From: Pedobacter cryoconitis
GTDB taxonomy: Bacteria; Bacteroidota; Bacteroidia; Sphingobacteriales; Sphingobacteriaceae
DNA: 64,000 nt
Assembly (NCBI RefSeq): GCF_014207135.1
Contig: NZ_JACHCC010000011.1
Span: 62,001-126,000 of the forward strand
Direction: 5' to 3'
Positions 1 to 9,148 of the stretch are shown piece after piece (within the stretch, counting starts at the first letter, position 1; every line of letters begins with the position of its first letter). The translations under genes and the position numbers were made by a program. The notes beneath the pieces were generated by a model. The model ran no database searches. It was not told the DNA's origin and saw only the letters and a program-made list of their open reading frames with translations.

Positions 1-1
1 T

Positions 2-862
2 GTATTGGTCAGTACCAGAGAGAATGGAACTCACCCCGGTTATCCGCTGGCTACAAAGTTTAATAGTGTAATTGTGATGGCCGGAAACGGAGAGAAAAAA
101 TATTTACTCGATGCGGTTGATAAAAATAATGTTAAGGATCTCTTAAGTTATGAGAACTTAAATCACAAGGGTCTTAAAATCGACAGAACAGCTGTTGACG
201 GAGAATGGGTATCTACGGATAATACCTTAGCCAGCAAAACCAGTGTCTTTTACAATCTTGTTCTGGATAAAGAGAATAAATTAAAAGGTACCTTATCTGT
301 TTCAAAAAACAACTATGACGCTGTTGAGACCAGAAATTCTTATCAGACAGCCACTAATGAAGAAGAGTTTCTGAAAGGATACAAGCTCAATAAACCAGGA
401 TTGGAAATCAGTAATTTCAAGATAGACAATGTAAATAATCCGGATGAAGCATTAATAGAGAGTATGGATGTCACCATTGAAGATAATATCGAAACTGCAG
501 GTAATCTTTCTTATTTCACCCCTCTATTATTTGAAAGGGTTAAACAAAATCCATTCAGTCTGGAAGAAAGGAATTTCCCTGTAGATTTTGCCCATCCAAA
601 TGAACACAGCTACCGCTTATCTATCGAATTTCCTGAAGATTACAAACTGGACCAGATCCCTAAAAATGAAAGATTCAAGTTACCTGATGATGGCGGAACA
701 TTTAGTATCCTGTACACCGTAGAGGGTAACAGGCTAAATATGGTTAGTAAAATTTCCATTCTCAAAACAACTTACAGCCCTGATGAATATTACAATTTGA
801 AAGAGCTTTATAAAAACATCGTTCGCAAACAAGCTGAACAAATTGTATTCAAAAAATCATGA
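2..862 (+). CDS. DUF3857-type exported protein, C-terminal part
   Basis: The reading frame is already open at the first bases, so the true start and N-terminal part lie before the window; the TTG at base 5 is not a convincing start. The last 150 residues look like the C-terminal beta-rich part of Bacteroidota DUF3857/transglutaminase-like proteins, with an FPEDYKLDQIPKN segment followed by a C-terminal helix (DEYYNLKELYKNIVRKQAEQ). It overlaps the next gene, a full-length member of the same family, by ATGA, so the two are probably co-translated as a tandem pair. The family is periplasmic or envelope-associated and of unknown function. Identification rests on C-terminal similarity and on the neighbour. 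Confidence 0.75.
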   Translation, partial: VLVSTRENGTHPGYPLATKFNSVIVMAGNGEKKYLLDAVDKNNVKDLLSYENLNHKGLKIDRTAVDGEWVSTDNTLASKTSVFYNLVLDKENKLKGTLSVSKNNYDAVETRNSYQTATNEEEFLKGYKLNKPGLEISNFKIDNVNNPDEALIESMDVTIEDNIETAGNLSYFTPLLFERVKQNPFSLEERNFPVDFAHPNEHSYRLSIEFPEDYKLDQIPKNERFKLPDDGGTFSILYTVEGNRLNMVSKISILKTTYSPDEYYNLKELYKNIVRKQAEQIVFKKS

Positions 863-2757
863 AATTAAATACCTGCTTATTTTTAGCCCTACTTTGCTGT
901 ACAGGTCTTGCCAGTGCACAGGAAACATATGATACTGCTGGTATTCCGGCAGAACTGCTGACTAAATCAACGGCTGTTGTCCGGATGGAAGAACAGAATT
1001 TCACAGTTAAAAACACACATAACGCTACCTATAATTATAAAATTGCCATCACCGTTCTGAATAAGAATGGGGATGGTTTTAGCTATATGTCCGAGTATTA
1101 TGATAAATTTTCCTCCATATACAATCTGAAAGCCGTCATGTATGATGCCAAAGGAATTAAAATCAGATCTTATAAAAGCTCCGACTTTAAGGATGAAAGT
1201 ATCACGTCCGAAGGCACAATGTATGATGATAACAGAAGAAAAGGCCTGGTATTCTTAAATGCCACCTATCCTTATACCATCGAATATAGTTACAGCAAGG
1301 ATTATAATGGTTATCTTTCATTTCCATCCTGGGAACCGATTGAAGCATACGATCTGGCTATAGAGAAATCATCTTATACTTTAGAGATTCCGAAGTCCAT
1401 TAATTTCAGGTATCTGAAAAGCGAACAGCTTAAAACAGATTCTACAGTAACCGATACCAAGACAACCTATAAATGGGCCTGTCAGAAGCTTCCGGCCTTT
1501 GAGCATGAACCGATGTCTGTGGGACTTAAAAATCTGGTGCCATGGGTAACTGCATCTCCGAATGAATTTGAATATGACAATTCAAAAGGTAATGTCGAAA
1601 ACTGGAAAAATCTGGGCTCATGGGTATACCAGCTTAGCAACTCCGGGCAAATCTTACCTGAAAACACGAAGGCAATTGTTAAAACATTAATTGCATCTGC
1701 GAAAACTGATAAAGAGAAAATTGCTATTCTTTATCAATATCTGCAATCCAATACCAGATATGTTGGTGTTCAACTGGGTATCGGCGGATTTAAGCCTATC
1801 ACTGCCGAGAAGGTCGCGGCAGTGAACTATGGAGACTGCAAAGCATTATCCAACTATATGAAAGCGCTTTTATCTGAAGCAGGTATTGCTTCACACCTGG
1901 TTATTATAGGTTCTGGCCTACCCTCTCTGAAGACTAAATATGCAAGTTTTGGACAAGCTAATCATATGATCTTATGTGTTCCGGCAGCAAAGGACACGAC
2001 CTGGCTGGAATGTACAAGTCAGCATACCCCTGTCGGTTATATTGGAGATGACAATGCCGCAAGAACCGTGCTTCTTGTCACGGAAGAGGGCGGAAAACTG
2101 GTAAATACACCTGTTTATACCCCCGAAGCCAATCTGCAGAGTCGCAAAACCACGGTATTATTAGCCCCTGACCGGTCTGCAGCCATTCATATCAAAACCT
2201 CTTACTGTAATGCGCAATATGAAGGTATGCTGAGAATGTTGTTAATCGAGCCTGTAGAACAGCGCAAAAAACTGATGAATAATCTGGGTATACCTAATAT
2301 GGAAATTTCATCTGCCAGCTTTCTGCAACCTGATAAAACCTCCCCAAAAATTGAGGAAGACATTGTGTTAAATAGTTCACAGATGTTAACGCAGGGAGGA
2401 GATAAGCTATTTCTGACTTTGAATTTATTAAACCGGAGAGAAAGTGTTCCGGCTAAAGTAGAGAACAGAAAAACTTCTTTTTCCGTTCCTTATGGATACA
2501 GGGACACAGACGAAATTATTTACACCTTACCAGAGGGATATAAGGCAGAATTTGTTCCTCAGGACATTTTGCTCGAATCTGAATTCGGAAAATATACGGC
2601 TAAGGCTGTGCTGAAAGACAATACTATTGTCTACACCCGGAACCAGCAGATGAACAGTAAAAAATATACCCCGGAAAAATACAAGGACCTTGTAGATTTT
2701 TACAAGAAAATCTATCTGGCGGATAAACAAAAAGTGGTACTGGCTAAAGTTAATTAG
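859..2757 (+). CDS. DUF3857 and transglutaminase-like domain protein
   Basis: A 632-residue exported protein. Residues 1-20 form a signal peptide ending in GLASA before a Gln. A DUF3857 beta-rich domain covers roughly residues 50-230. It is followed by a transglutaminase-like core with Cys327 in YGDCKALSNYM and His369 in ANHMIL. The segment TTWLECTSQ sits where the third catalytic residue is expected, with Glu rather than the usual Asp. The C-terminal beta domain and final helix match the preceding gene, which it overlaps by 4 bp. The family is known from Bacteroidota envelopes; the substrate is unknown. A peptidase or transamidase-like activity is only inferred from the Cys-His pair. Transcription probably ends at the perfect hairpin just downstream. 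Confidence 0.85.
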   Translation: MKLNTCLFLALLCCTGLASAQETYDTAGIPAELLTKSTAVVRMEEQNFTVKNTHNATYNYKIAITVLNKNGDGFSYMSEYYDKFSSIYNLKAVMYDAKGIKIRSYKSSDFKDESITSEGTMYDDNRRKGLVFLNATYPYTIEYSYSKDYNGYLSFPSWEPIEAYDLAIEKSSYTLEIPKSINFRYLKSEQLKTDSTVTDTKTTYKWACQKLPAFEHEPMSVGLKNLVPWVTASPNEFEYDNSKGNVENWKNLGSWVYQLSNSGQILPENTKAIVKTLIASAKTDKEKIAILYQYLQSNTRYVGVQLGIGGFKPITAEKVAAVNYGDCKALSNYMKALLSEAGIASHLVIIGSGLPSLKTKYASFGQANHMILCVPAAKDTTWLECTSQHTPVGYIGDDNAARTVLLVTEEGGKLVNTPVYTPEANLQSRKTTVLLAPDRSAAIHIKTSYCNAQYEGMLRMLLIEPVEQRKKLMNNLGIPNMEISSASFLQPDKTSPKIEEDIVLNSSQMLTQGGDKLFLTLNLLNRRESVPAKVENRKTSFSVPYGYRDTDEIIYTLPEGYKAEFVPQDILLESEFGKYTAKAVLKDNTIVYTRNQQMNSKKYTPEKYKDLVDFYKKIYLADKQKVVLAKVN

Positions 2758-2766
2758 TTTAACCAG

Positions 2767-2809
2767 AAACCTGCTTAAGATTCATTAAATGAATCTTAAG
2801 CAGGTTTTA
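2767..2809. terminator. Bidirectional hairpin terminator
   Basis: A perfect 20 bp inverted repeat (2767-2786 with 2788-2807) has one unpaired base at the tip. A-rich sequence lies on one side and TTTTA on the other. It sits between the convergent DUF3857 gene and M16 peptidase pair and can serve both strands. Confidence 0.85.
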
Positions 2810-2812
2810 TTC

Positions 2813-4087
2813 TTACTTCTTACCAACTACTACTTTGGTAAAATCAGCTGTATTCAAATATTTATTGGCTAAAGCTTTCAACTCTTCAGCCGTGATAGAT
2901 TTCACTGTTTTAATATAATTATCGTAATAATCATAACCCAGTCCGGAATAATAGATATTCTTAAATTTATCTGCATGGGAGAAAGCATTTTCAAGACTCC
3001 CCAGCATAGAGCCTAACATATAACTGCGTACAAGACTTAGTTCTTCTTCTGTAACCAGTTCTGTTTTAAGCAAATCAATCTCTTTCTCAATTTCATTTAA
3101 AGCACTTGTGCAAACATCTGCACCAACTTCAGTCGCGATAAAAAAGTATCCGGCATCCTTCATGGAAACAATGGCAGAGCCAATTCCATAAGTATATCCT
3201 TTATCCTCCCTGATATTTGCCATCAGTCTTGATCCGAAATAACCACCCAGCAAACAGTTCATTACCTGAAAACCAGCAAAATCTACATGCGTCCGGTTAA
3301 TACTCAGTGTTCCCATCCTGATTGCAGATTGTATCGCATCCGGCCGTTCAATAAAAATCTCCCCTTTAGGTGAAAAATCAAATGAGAATTCATTGACCTT
3401 TGAAACTGCCTGGTTGTTCCATCCTTTTCCGAATGAAGCATCCAGCAAGTCAAACTCAGCCTGCTCAAATTTCCCGGCTACGAATATGGTACAGTTTTCT
3501 GGTTTATAGGCTGCATTGAAATAACTAACCAGGTCTGCTCTTTCTATAGCCTGATAATCCTCAACTTCTATATCAGATCCATAAGTTGAAGTTCCGAAAA
3601 TAGCATGCGCAAAGTTTTTTCTGGCAATAAAATCATTCTTTTGCAGGCTGACCTTAAGGGATTGCTGCTGATTTTGTTTAAAGATATCCAGCTCCTGCTG
3701 AGGAAAAATGCTCTCATTCAGTATAGACCATAAAATTGGTAATACTTCCTGCAAGTGTTTATTTAAGGTGTATATTTTGATACTGGACTGATCTGCACCA
3801 TACTCAGTCTGCAAAAATGCACCGTAATAATCAACCTGATCAGCAATTTCTTTAGCTGTCAGTTTAGCCGTTCCATTATTGATCAGATGGTTGACGGCAA
3901 TTGCCTGAAGTGGCTTTGATTCATCCCAGTTCACATTTTCAAAAACAAATTCAATACGAACGAGTTCCTGTTTGCCAGCATTCACAGTAAATACTTTAAT
4001 CCCGTTTGCCAGTTCCTGTTGTTTGGGAGCAATAAAATTTATCTCATTCACCTGTCTTGATTCAGGTATAAGGGTTCGGTTAAGCAT
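2813..4087 (-). CDS. M16 family peptidase, non-catalytic subunit
   Basis: A 424-residue protein with the two-lobed M16 (insulinase/pitrilysin) fold. The N-terminal lobe has lost the zinc motif: AIAVNHLINNGT stands where HxxEH is expected. The C-terminal lobe keeps the M16 inhibitory/substrate-binding segment (ANIREDKGYTYGIGS, near residue 290). No signal peptide is visible. It overlaps the upstream catalytic M16 gene by 8 bp. Known bacterial M16B enzymes often work as heterodimers of one zinc subunit and one inactive subunit contributing the R/Y pair, and the pairing here fits that. The physiological substrate is unknown. Confidence 0.88.
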   Translation of the reverse strand: MLNRTLIPESRQVNEINFIAPKQQELANGIKVFTVNAGKQELVRIEFVFENVNWDESKPLQAIAVNHLINNGTAKLTAKEIADQVDYYGAFLQTEYGADQSSIKIYTLNKHLQEVLPILWSILNESIFPQQELDIFKQNQQQSLKVSLQKNDFIARKNFAHAIFGTSTYGSDIEVEDYQAIERADLVSYFNAAYKPENCTIFVAGKFEQAEFDLLDASFGKGWNNQAVSKVNEFSFDFSPKGEIFIERPDAIQSAIRMGTLSINRTHVDFAGFQVMNCLLGGYFGSRLMANIREDKGYTYGIGSAIVSMKDAGYFFIATEVGADVCTSALNEIEKEIDLLKTELVTEEELSLVRSYMLGSMLGSLENAFSHADKFKNIYYSGLGYDYYDNYIKTVKSITAEELKALANKYLNTADFTKVVVGKK

Positions 4088-5324
4088 TTTCGAGATTTAA
4101 ATAGTATAAAGTTGAACATTGCTCTCTGACGAAAGTCTTTTTAGCGGCCTTTAATATCTGTGCAGCATCAACAGCGAGATATTTATTGATCTCGGTATTT
4201 AATCCATCTGCATCCCCCAGCAGTTCATAATAAGCAAGGTTCATTGCTTTATCCAGCAGATTCATTTCAGCAAATACCATAATTGATTCTGATTTATTTT
4301 TCACTTTGGTCAATTCTGTCTGGCTCACTTCTTCTGTAGAAATCTGGTGCAATTCTGCCCAAACGGCCGTTTCTGCAGTTTCTACGGCTACACCCTCGCT
4401 CAATTTACCTTCAATTACAAATAACCCTTCATCCAGGCTACTTGTAATATAAGCATGAATATCACTAAAAAGCTGCTGTTCTTTTAATAAGCTGTTATAA
4501 AGTCTTGATGACTGTCCCTGAGAAAGTACATCGGATAAAAGATCGTAAGTCTGGTAATCGGCATCTCTGCGCGCAGGCATTTTAAATGCCATATAAAATG
4601 CATTCAAAGGGACATTAGCAATCACCGTCTCTTTACGTTCCTCGGTCTGAACTGGTTCCTGAATTAAGTTCCGGACATATTTATCTCCGGCAGGAATTGG
4701 AGCAAACCATTTTTCGGCCAGCAATTTAATTTCTTCGGTCTTTACATTTCCACCTACAACCATAATTGCATTCTGTGGATTATAATGTTTTTTAAAGAAT
4801 GCTTTCACATCTTCCATCGATGCATTTTCAATCTGCTGAAGATCCTGCCCGATAGTTGCCCAGCGATAAGAATGCTTTTTGTAAGCAAGCGGACGTAATT
4901 TCAACCATACGTCACCATAAGGTTGATTCAGATATCTTTGTTTAAATTCTTCACAAACTACATTCCTTTGTGTTTCCAGACTTTTTTCAGAAAATGCCAG
5001 GCTAAGCATACGGTCACTTTCAAGCCAGAAGGCAGTTTCTATATTGGTTGCTGGCAAAGTGATATAATAGTTGGTAATATCATTACTGGTGAAAGCATTA
5101 TTTTCTCCTCCTACTCTTTGCAGTGGTTCATCATAAACGGGAATATTGACAGATCCTCCAAACATCAGATGCTCAAACAGATGTGCAAAGCCGGTTTTAC
5201 CTTCTTCCTCATCTCTGGCTCCAACGTCATACAGGATATTTAATACAGCCATTGGGGTTGTATCATCTTCGTGTACCAGGACACGTAAGCCATTAGCTAA
5301 TGTAAAACGATTAAAATCTACCAT
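4080..5324 (-). CDS. M16 family zinc metallopeptidase, catalytic subunit
   Basis: A 414-residue M16 peptidase with the inverted zinc motif HLFEH at residues 48-52 (His48, Glu51 as general base, His52) and the downstream Glu ligand near residue 125 in NVVCEEFKQ. Residues 200-414 form the second M16 lobe. There is no signal peptide, so it may be cytoplasmic, although some relatives are periplasmic. It is the first gene of a two-gene unit with the inactive M16 subunit, overlapping by 8 bp. The start at ATG 5324 is supported by the family start (xFxLxNGLRVLVHED). The promoter should lie in the 99 bp shared with the divergent mqnC. Confidence 0.92.
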   Translation of the reverse strand: MVDFNRFTLANGLRVLVHEDDTTPMAVLNILYDVGARDEEEGKTGFAHLFEHLMFGGSVNIPVYDEPLQRVGGENNAFTSNDITNYYITLPATNIETAFWLESDRMLSLAFSEKSLETQRNVVCEEFKQRYLNQPYGDVWLKLRPLAYKKHSYRWATIGQDLQQIENASMEDVKAFFKKHYNPQNAIMVVGGNVKTEEIKLLAEKWFAPIPAGDKYVRNLIQEPVQTEERKETVIANVPLNAFYMAFKMPARRDADYQTYDLLSDVLSQGQSSRLYNSLLKEQQLFSDIHAYITSSLDEGLFVIEGKLSEGVAVETAETAVWAELHQISTEEVSQTELTKVKNKSESIMVFAEMNLLDKAMNLAYYELLGDADGLNTEINKYLAVDAAQILKAAKKTFVREQCSTLYYLNLENA

Positions 5325-5411
5325 AAAAAATATATAATTCTGTCAAATATAGGAATAATGATTTAGGCTAAATGTGATAATTTGATGAAATAAAAACAGC
5401 GGAACTTATGG

Positions 5412-5419
5412 TATATTTG
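5412..5419 (+). promoter_or_regulatory. Putative -7 element for mqnC
   Basis: TATATTTG matches the Bacteroidota -7 consensus TAnnTTTG and ends 4 bases before the mqnC ATG, so transcription could start at or next to the start codon (leaderless). A TTTG lies at 5381-5384, but the 27-base spacing to the -7 element is longer than usual. Confidence 0.4.
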
Positions 5420-5423
5420 TCGT

Positions 5424-6548
5424 ATGAATACTGCCGAATTATTACAAAGGGCCCTGCAATTCGACTTTTTAAGTAAAGAAGAGGGTGTGTTTTTGTACCA
5501 CAATGCTGCTACAGCCGAATTGGCTTTTGTAGCCAATGAGCTGAGAAAAAAACAAGTGCCCAGTGGAAAGGTTACCTGGCAAATTGATAGAAATGTAAAC
5601 ACAACCAATGTTTGTATTGCAAACTGCAAGTTTTGTAATTTCTTCAGAAGACCTGGACACGACGAGAGTTATATTACAGATATTGAGACTTATAAGGTTA
5701 AAATCGAAGAAACTTTCCGCCTCGGTGGTGATCAGTTGCTTTTACAGGGTGGACACCACCCTGATCTGGGACTGGAATTTTATGCTGATCTTTTTCGCAA
5801 ATTAAAAGAGCTTTATCCTGACCTGAAACTGCATGCTTTGGGCCCGCCCGAAATTGCTCATGTGGCTAAACTGGATAAGCTGACACATACAGAAGTTTTA
5901 AGTGCTTTAAAAGCTGCCGGTATGGATTCCCTTCCGGGTGCAGGCGCTGAAATATTGAACGACAGAGTTCGCCGCTTGATTTCCAAAGGAAAATGTGGCG
6001 GGCAGGAATGGCTGGACGTAATGCGTGCAGCACATCAGCTGGATATCACAACTTCTGCAACAATGATGTTCGGTCATGTGGAAACGATAGATGAACGTTT
6101 TGAGCACCTGGTATGGATCAGGGAAGTACAAAGTGAAAAACCTGAACATGCAAAAGGGTTTTTAGCCTTTATTCCATGGCCTTTCCAGGATGATGGCACC
6201 CTATTAAAACGTCTCAGAGGGATTACCAATGATGTTTCAGGAGATGAATACATCAGAATGCTTGCACTAAGCAGAATCATGCTGCCTAATATTAAAAATA
6301 TCCAGGCATCATGGCTGACTGTAGGTAAGAGTGTAGCTCAGTTATGTTTACATGCCGGAGCAAACGATTTCGGATCTATTATGATTGAAGAAAATGTAGT
6401 TTCTGCTGCCGGTGCACCACATCGTTTTACAGCTAAAGGAATTCAGGACGCAATCAGAGAAGCCGGATTTGAACCTCAGTTAAGGGGACAACAATATAAT
6501 TACCGTGATTTACCGGAACATCTGGAAGAACAGGTTATCAATTACTAA
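5424..6548 (+). CDS. mqnC: Cyclic dehypoxanthinyl futalosine synthase MqnC
   Basis: A 374-residue radical SAM enzyme of the futalosine pathway to menaquinone, converting dehypoxanthine futalosine to its cyclic form. The cluster-binding motif is C64xxxC68xxC71 (VCIANCKFCNF), followed by the GGDQLLLQGGHHPDLGLE segment typical of MqnC/MqnE. The C-terminal ENVVSAAGAPHRFT region is also typical. MqnC fits better than MqnE because of the short N-terminus and the FFRRPGHDESYI segment after the cluster motif. It stands alone here, with the other mqn genes presumably elsewhere. It is followed at once by a terminator. Confidence 0.93.
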   Translation: MNTAELLQRALQFDFLSKEEGVFLYHNAATAELAFVANELRKKQVPSGKVTWQIDRNVNTTNVCIANCKFCNFFRRPGHDESYITDIETYKVKIEETFRLGGDQLLLQGGHHPDLGLEFYADLFRKLKELYPDLKLHALGPPEIAHVAKLDKLTHTEVLSALKAAGMDSLPGAGAEILNDRVRRLISKGKCGGQEWLDVMRAAHQLDITTSATMMFGHVETIDERFEHLVWIREVQSEKPEHAKGFLAFIPWPFQDDGTLLKRLRGITNDVSGDEYIRMLALSRIMLPNIKNIQASWLTVGKSVAQLCLHAGANDFGSIMIEENVVSAAGAPHRFTAKGIQDAIREAGFEPQLRGQQYNYRDLPEHLEEQVINY

Positions 6549-6553
6549 TATAT

Positions 6554-6584
6554 AAAAAACCCGGGCAACAAACCCGGGTTTTTT
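6554..6584 (+). terminator. mqnC terminator
   Basis: An inverted repeat AAAAAACCCGGG/CCCGGGTTTTTT with a short loop and a T run begins 6 bases after the mqnC stop. It is a classic intrinsic terminator and, having an A run on the 5' side, could also act on the other strand. Confidence 0.85.
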
Positions 6585-6652
6585 AATGATAAACAAAGGG
6601 AAAGGTCTGCCTTCCTCTCCCTTCTTCCCCCTCACAAACCTCTCCTCAAATA

Positions 6653-7489
6653 TTATGATGTTTTAATAAATAAACTGGCAATAGCATTAACGGCTGCCAT
6701 AGTTAATGGTTCGTCAAATGCGGCAGTAGATGCATTTACAGAAAATCCAAGTCCTGGAATATTAATACCTAATTGTACTACATTATCTTCACCTGCATAA
6801 TTTGCCGCTGCAGCAGGCACCCCGCTGTCATTAGCTCCGGTAATCCATGGTCTCAATGCAGTTACTCCTCCTCCCGCTGGTGCCTGACGCATCTCACGGA
6901 TGTGCGCAGCATGTCTAGCTTCTACAGAATGAATCTGCAAAGCTGTCTGTAACACACTTGGGCTGCCCATTAAATTTGCTGCCTGACCTTTGTAGGCTCT
7001 TACGCCCGTATCTTCGAATACCTGGGCAACAGCCAGAAAAGTAGGATAATCAGTAAATACAGCATTAAAATTACCTTGTGCGGTAAAATCAAACTGCGAA
7101 GCTGTAAATGATACAGGCGTACCTCCTGATCCGGTGATCGCTCCTTTTAATAAATTAACGTGAGCCAGCTCATGATCACGGATATTAGTTAGTGCTGCCA
7201 ATGCCGGAGTTCCGGCTGGGATCAAACCTGGTGTATTTAATCCGGTCTGATAAAAGTTATATTCTATATATTCCAGTGTTAAAGCAAAATTCAGCACACC
7301 CAATACACTGGTCGTTGTTTGCCCATAGGCTTTTTTAAACATAGAACCCAAAGCCAGTGGAAGAGCTGCCAAAGCTACTTTAGAACCGAAACCGTAAAAT
7401 TGTTTCATGGCCGCTCTGCGTGGATTTAAGCGTTCATATACTTCTCCATCCACTTTTTCAATTTCTTCTAATATGTTGATGATATTCAT
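6653..7489 (-). CDS. Ferritin-like domain protein, exported
   Basis: A 278-residue protein with an N-terminal twin-Arg segment (NPRRAAMKQF, residues 22-31) before a hydrophobic stretch ending in AYGQ, consistent with export, possibly by Tat. From about residue 60 it has the helical ferritin-like domain of the desiccation-related family (Ferritin_2), with metal-ligand candidates Glu and His in LEYIEYNFY, RDHELAHVNLL, FEDTGVRAY and SVEARHAAHIREM. It lies 10 bp downstream of a second, related ferritin-like gene and is surely in the same unit. Known relatives are stress-associated and of uncertain biochemistry. A di-metal centre is an inference from the conserved Glu/His. Confidence 0.85.
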   Translation of the reverse strand: MNIINILEEIEKVDGEVYERLNPRRAAMKQFYGFGSKVALAALPLALGSMFKKAYGQTTTSVLGVLNFALTLEYIEYNFYQTGLNTPGLIPAGTPALAALTNIRDHELAHVNLLKGAITGSGGTPVSFTASQFDFTAQGNFNAVFTDYPTFLAVAQVFEDTGVRAYKGQAANLMGSPSVLQTALQIHSVEARHAAHIREMRQAPAGGGVTALRPWITGANDSGVPAAAANYAGEDNVVQLGINIPGLGFSVNASTAAFDEPLTMAAVNAIASLFIKTS

Positions 7490-7499
7490 GATTTCCTGA

Positions 7500-8213
7500 T
7501 TAAGAAGGTAAATTAGAGGCGTTAATTTGTGTTGACAGATAGGCTTTAGCTATAGATAAAACGGCAAGAGGTGATCTTGCAGCATCTAATCCATTAACAT
7601 CGATCACAGTGTTATCCGCAAAAGTTCCGTTAGATAGCAAATCACGGATCAATGCAGCATGACGAGCCTCAACTGAAACGATTTTTCCGGCGATCAATAA
7701 ATAATCTGCCGATTTAATTAATTTACCTGCCCCGTTGTAAGCTGATACACCCAAATCTTCAAAGGCTTTAGCAGCTGTCAGGACACTTGTTCTATCAGTA
7801 AAATTGATAGCCGAAAAGTTTACAGTTAAGGCTTGTATAGCATTAGTCCCTAAAGCTTTTTTGAAAAACTCACGATGTGCCAGTTCATGGTCCCTGATGT
7901 CAGTCAGCAAGGACAACTCATAAGGCGAAATATTCGTGTATGGAGATTTTACGACTGTATCATAAAATGCACCTTCTAACTGTTCGAGTGCATAAGCATA
8001 ATTTAATATACCTAAATCTCCACTACCCAAATCAACACCAGTGCTAAGCCCATTATCATTGTTGTGATCTTTTTTACAGCCGGCAGCTATTAAGGCTGCC
8101 CCAGCCACGCCTGCTCCTGCATATTGCAGAAACGATCTGCGTTGCAGTTTGGCAGTCAGAATACCGCTCTCTTTGTACAGCAATTCTGTCTCTTGTTCTT
8201 GTAAACTTTTCAT
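7500..8213 (-). CDS. Ferritin-like domain lipoprotein with Tat-type signal
   Basis: The ATG at 8213 is preferred over an upstream one at 8258 because the protein then starts MKSLQEQETELL and has a family-like length of 237 residues. A twin-Arg signal (QRRSFLQYAG) runs into a hydrophobic segment ending in the lipobox AAGC, so it is probably a Tat-exported lipoprotein. The ferritin-like helices carry Glu/His in YALEQLEGAFYD, RDHELAHREFF, FEDLGVSAYNG and SVEARHAALIRD, matching the downstream paralogue nearly motif for motif. The two genes form a tandem duplicate. The function is unknown; metal-dependent oxidative or desiccation protection is the usual guess for the family. Confidence 0.85.
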   Translation of the reverse strand: MKSLQEQETELLYKESGILTAKLQRRSFLQYAGAGVAGAALIAAGCKKDHNNDNGLSTGVDLGSGDLGILNYAYALEQLEGAFYDTVVKSPYTNISPYELSLLTDIRDHELAHREFFKKALGTNAIQALTVNFSAINFTDRTSVLTAAKAFEDLGVSAYNGAGKLIKSADYLLIAGKIVSVEARHAALIRDLLSNGTFADNTVIDVNGLDAARSPLAVLSIAKAYLSTQINASNLPS

Positions 8214-8368
8214 AAGAAATATTTTTATAATATGGTTCAACAATGTGAGGGCCCCCATGATTATACCGTGACATACGCGAGATAAAACGCTTTGGTTTTT
8301 GAGTTTTGAATAAAAATTCTTGTCTCCCCTATTTTTTTGATAATTTCACCTTATAAAAATATCGGCCC

Positions 8369-9148
8369 GTGTTCAATGTGATTATAGTAGATGATGAAGA
8401 ATTTGCGCGTTCTTCACTTTATTTTCTTTTACAGGAAAATTGTGAAAATGTACATATCTGTGGGATTGCAAAATCTGTGGATGAAGCCAGGGAATTGCTC
8501 TCTCAGCATGAGGTCGACCTTATTTTTCTGGACATCGCTATGCCTGGTAAAAATGGGTTTGAGCTCATTCCAGATGCGAAACTAAACCACGCACAGGTAG
8601 TTTTCACAACAGCCTATGATCAGTATGCGCTCAAAGCAATTAAAGCTAATGCGCTGGATTATTTACTAAAGCCTATTGATATTGATGAACTCAAGGAAAC
8701 CGTAGAAAAGGCTTCGAGATATATCAGGTTGAGTGATCTGGAATCGGAGAGAAATGAGCGTTTAAAAAACTTAGCAATTAATTTAGCCGACCGGACAGAA
8801 ATCAGGAAACTGAGTCTGCCTAATGGCCAGGGTTATACACTAATTGATCTGAATGAAATTATCCGTATCGAGGCTGACAGCAATTATTCCATCTTTCACC
8901 TGGACAACAGGGAAAAGATTACCGTATCGAGGGTTCTCAAGGATTATGAAGAAATTTTACCTGAAAACCAGTTTATCCGTATACACAAATCAAGTATTGT
9001 CAATTTAAATTATTTAAAAGAGTACAATTCCAGGAATGGTCTGGAAGTTTTATTGACAAACGGAGAGAAAATTGCTGTATCTCGCAGAAGGGCGAGTATT
9101 TTTGCAGAAAAAGTTAAACAATATACCAGCTTCACCAGTGATAAATAA
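8369..9148 (+). CDS. LytTR-family response regulator
   Basis: A 259-residue regulator with an N-terminal receiver: acidic pocket VDDEE near residues 7-11, phospho-acceptor Asp55 in FLDIAMPG and Lys in YLLKPID. The C-terminal LytTR DNA-binding domain spans about residues 145-250, with DLNEIIRIEADSNYS and the ENQFIRIHKSSIVNLNYL segment. The start is a GTG at 8369, giving MFNVIIVDD. The gene overlaps the downstream sensor kinase by about 11 bp, so the pair is a coupled two-component system with the regulator first. The target promoters are unknown; the divergent ferritin-like genes are one possible target because they share the intergenic region. Confidence 0.9.
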   Translation: MFNVIIVDDEEFARSSLYFLLQENCENVHICGIAKSVDEARELLSQHEVDLIFLDIAMPGKNGFELIPDAKLNHAQVVFTTAYDQYALKAIKANALDYLLKPIDIDELKETVEKASRYIRLSDLESERNERLKNLAINLADRTEIRKLSLPNGQGYTLIDLNEIIRIEADSNYSIFHLDNREKITVSRVLKDYEEILPENQFIRIHKSSIVNLNYLKEYNSRNGLEVLLTNGEKIAVSRRRASIFAEKVKQYTSFTSDK

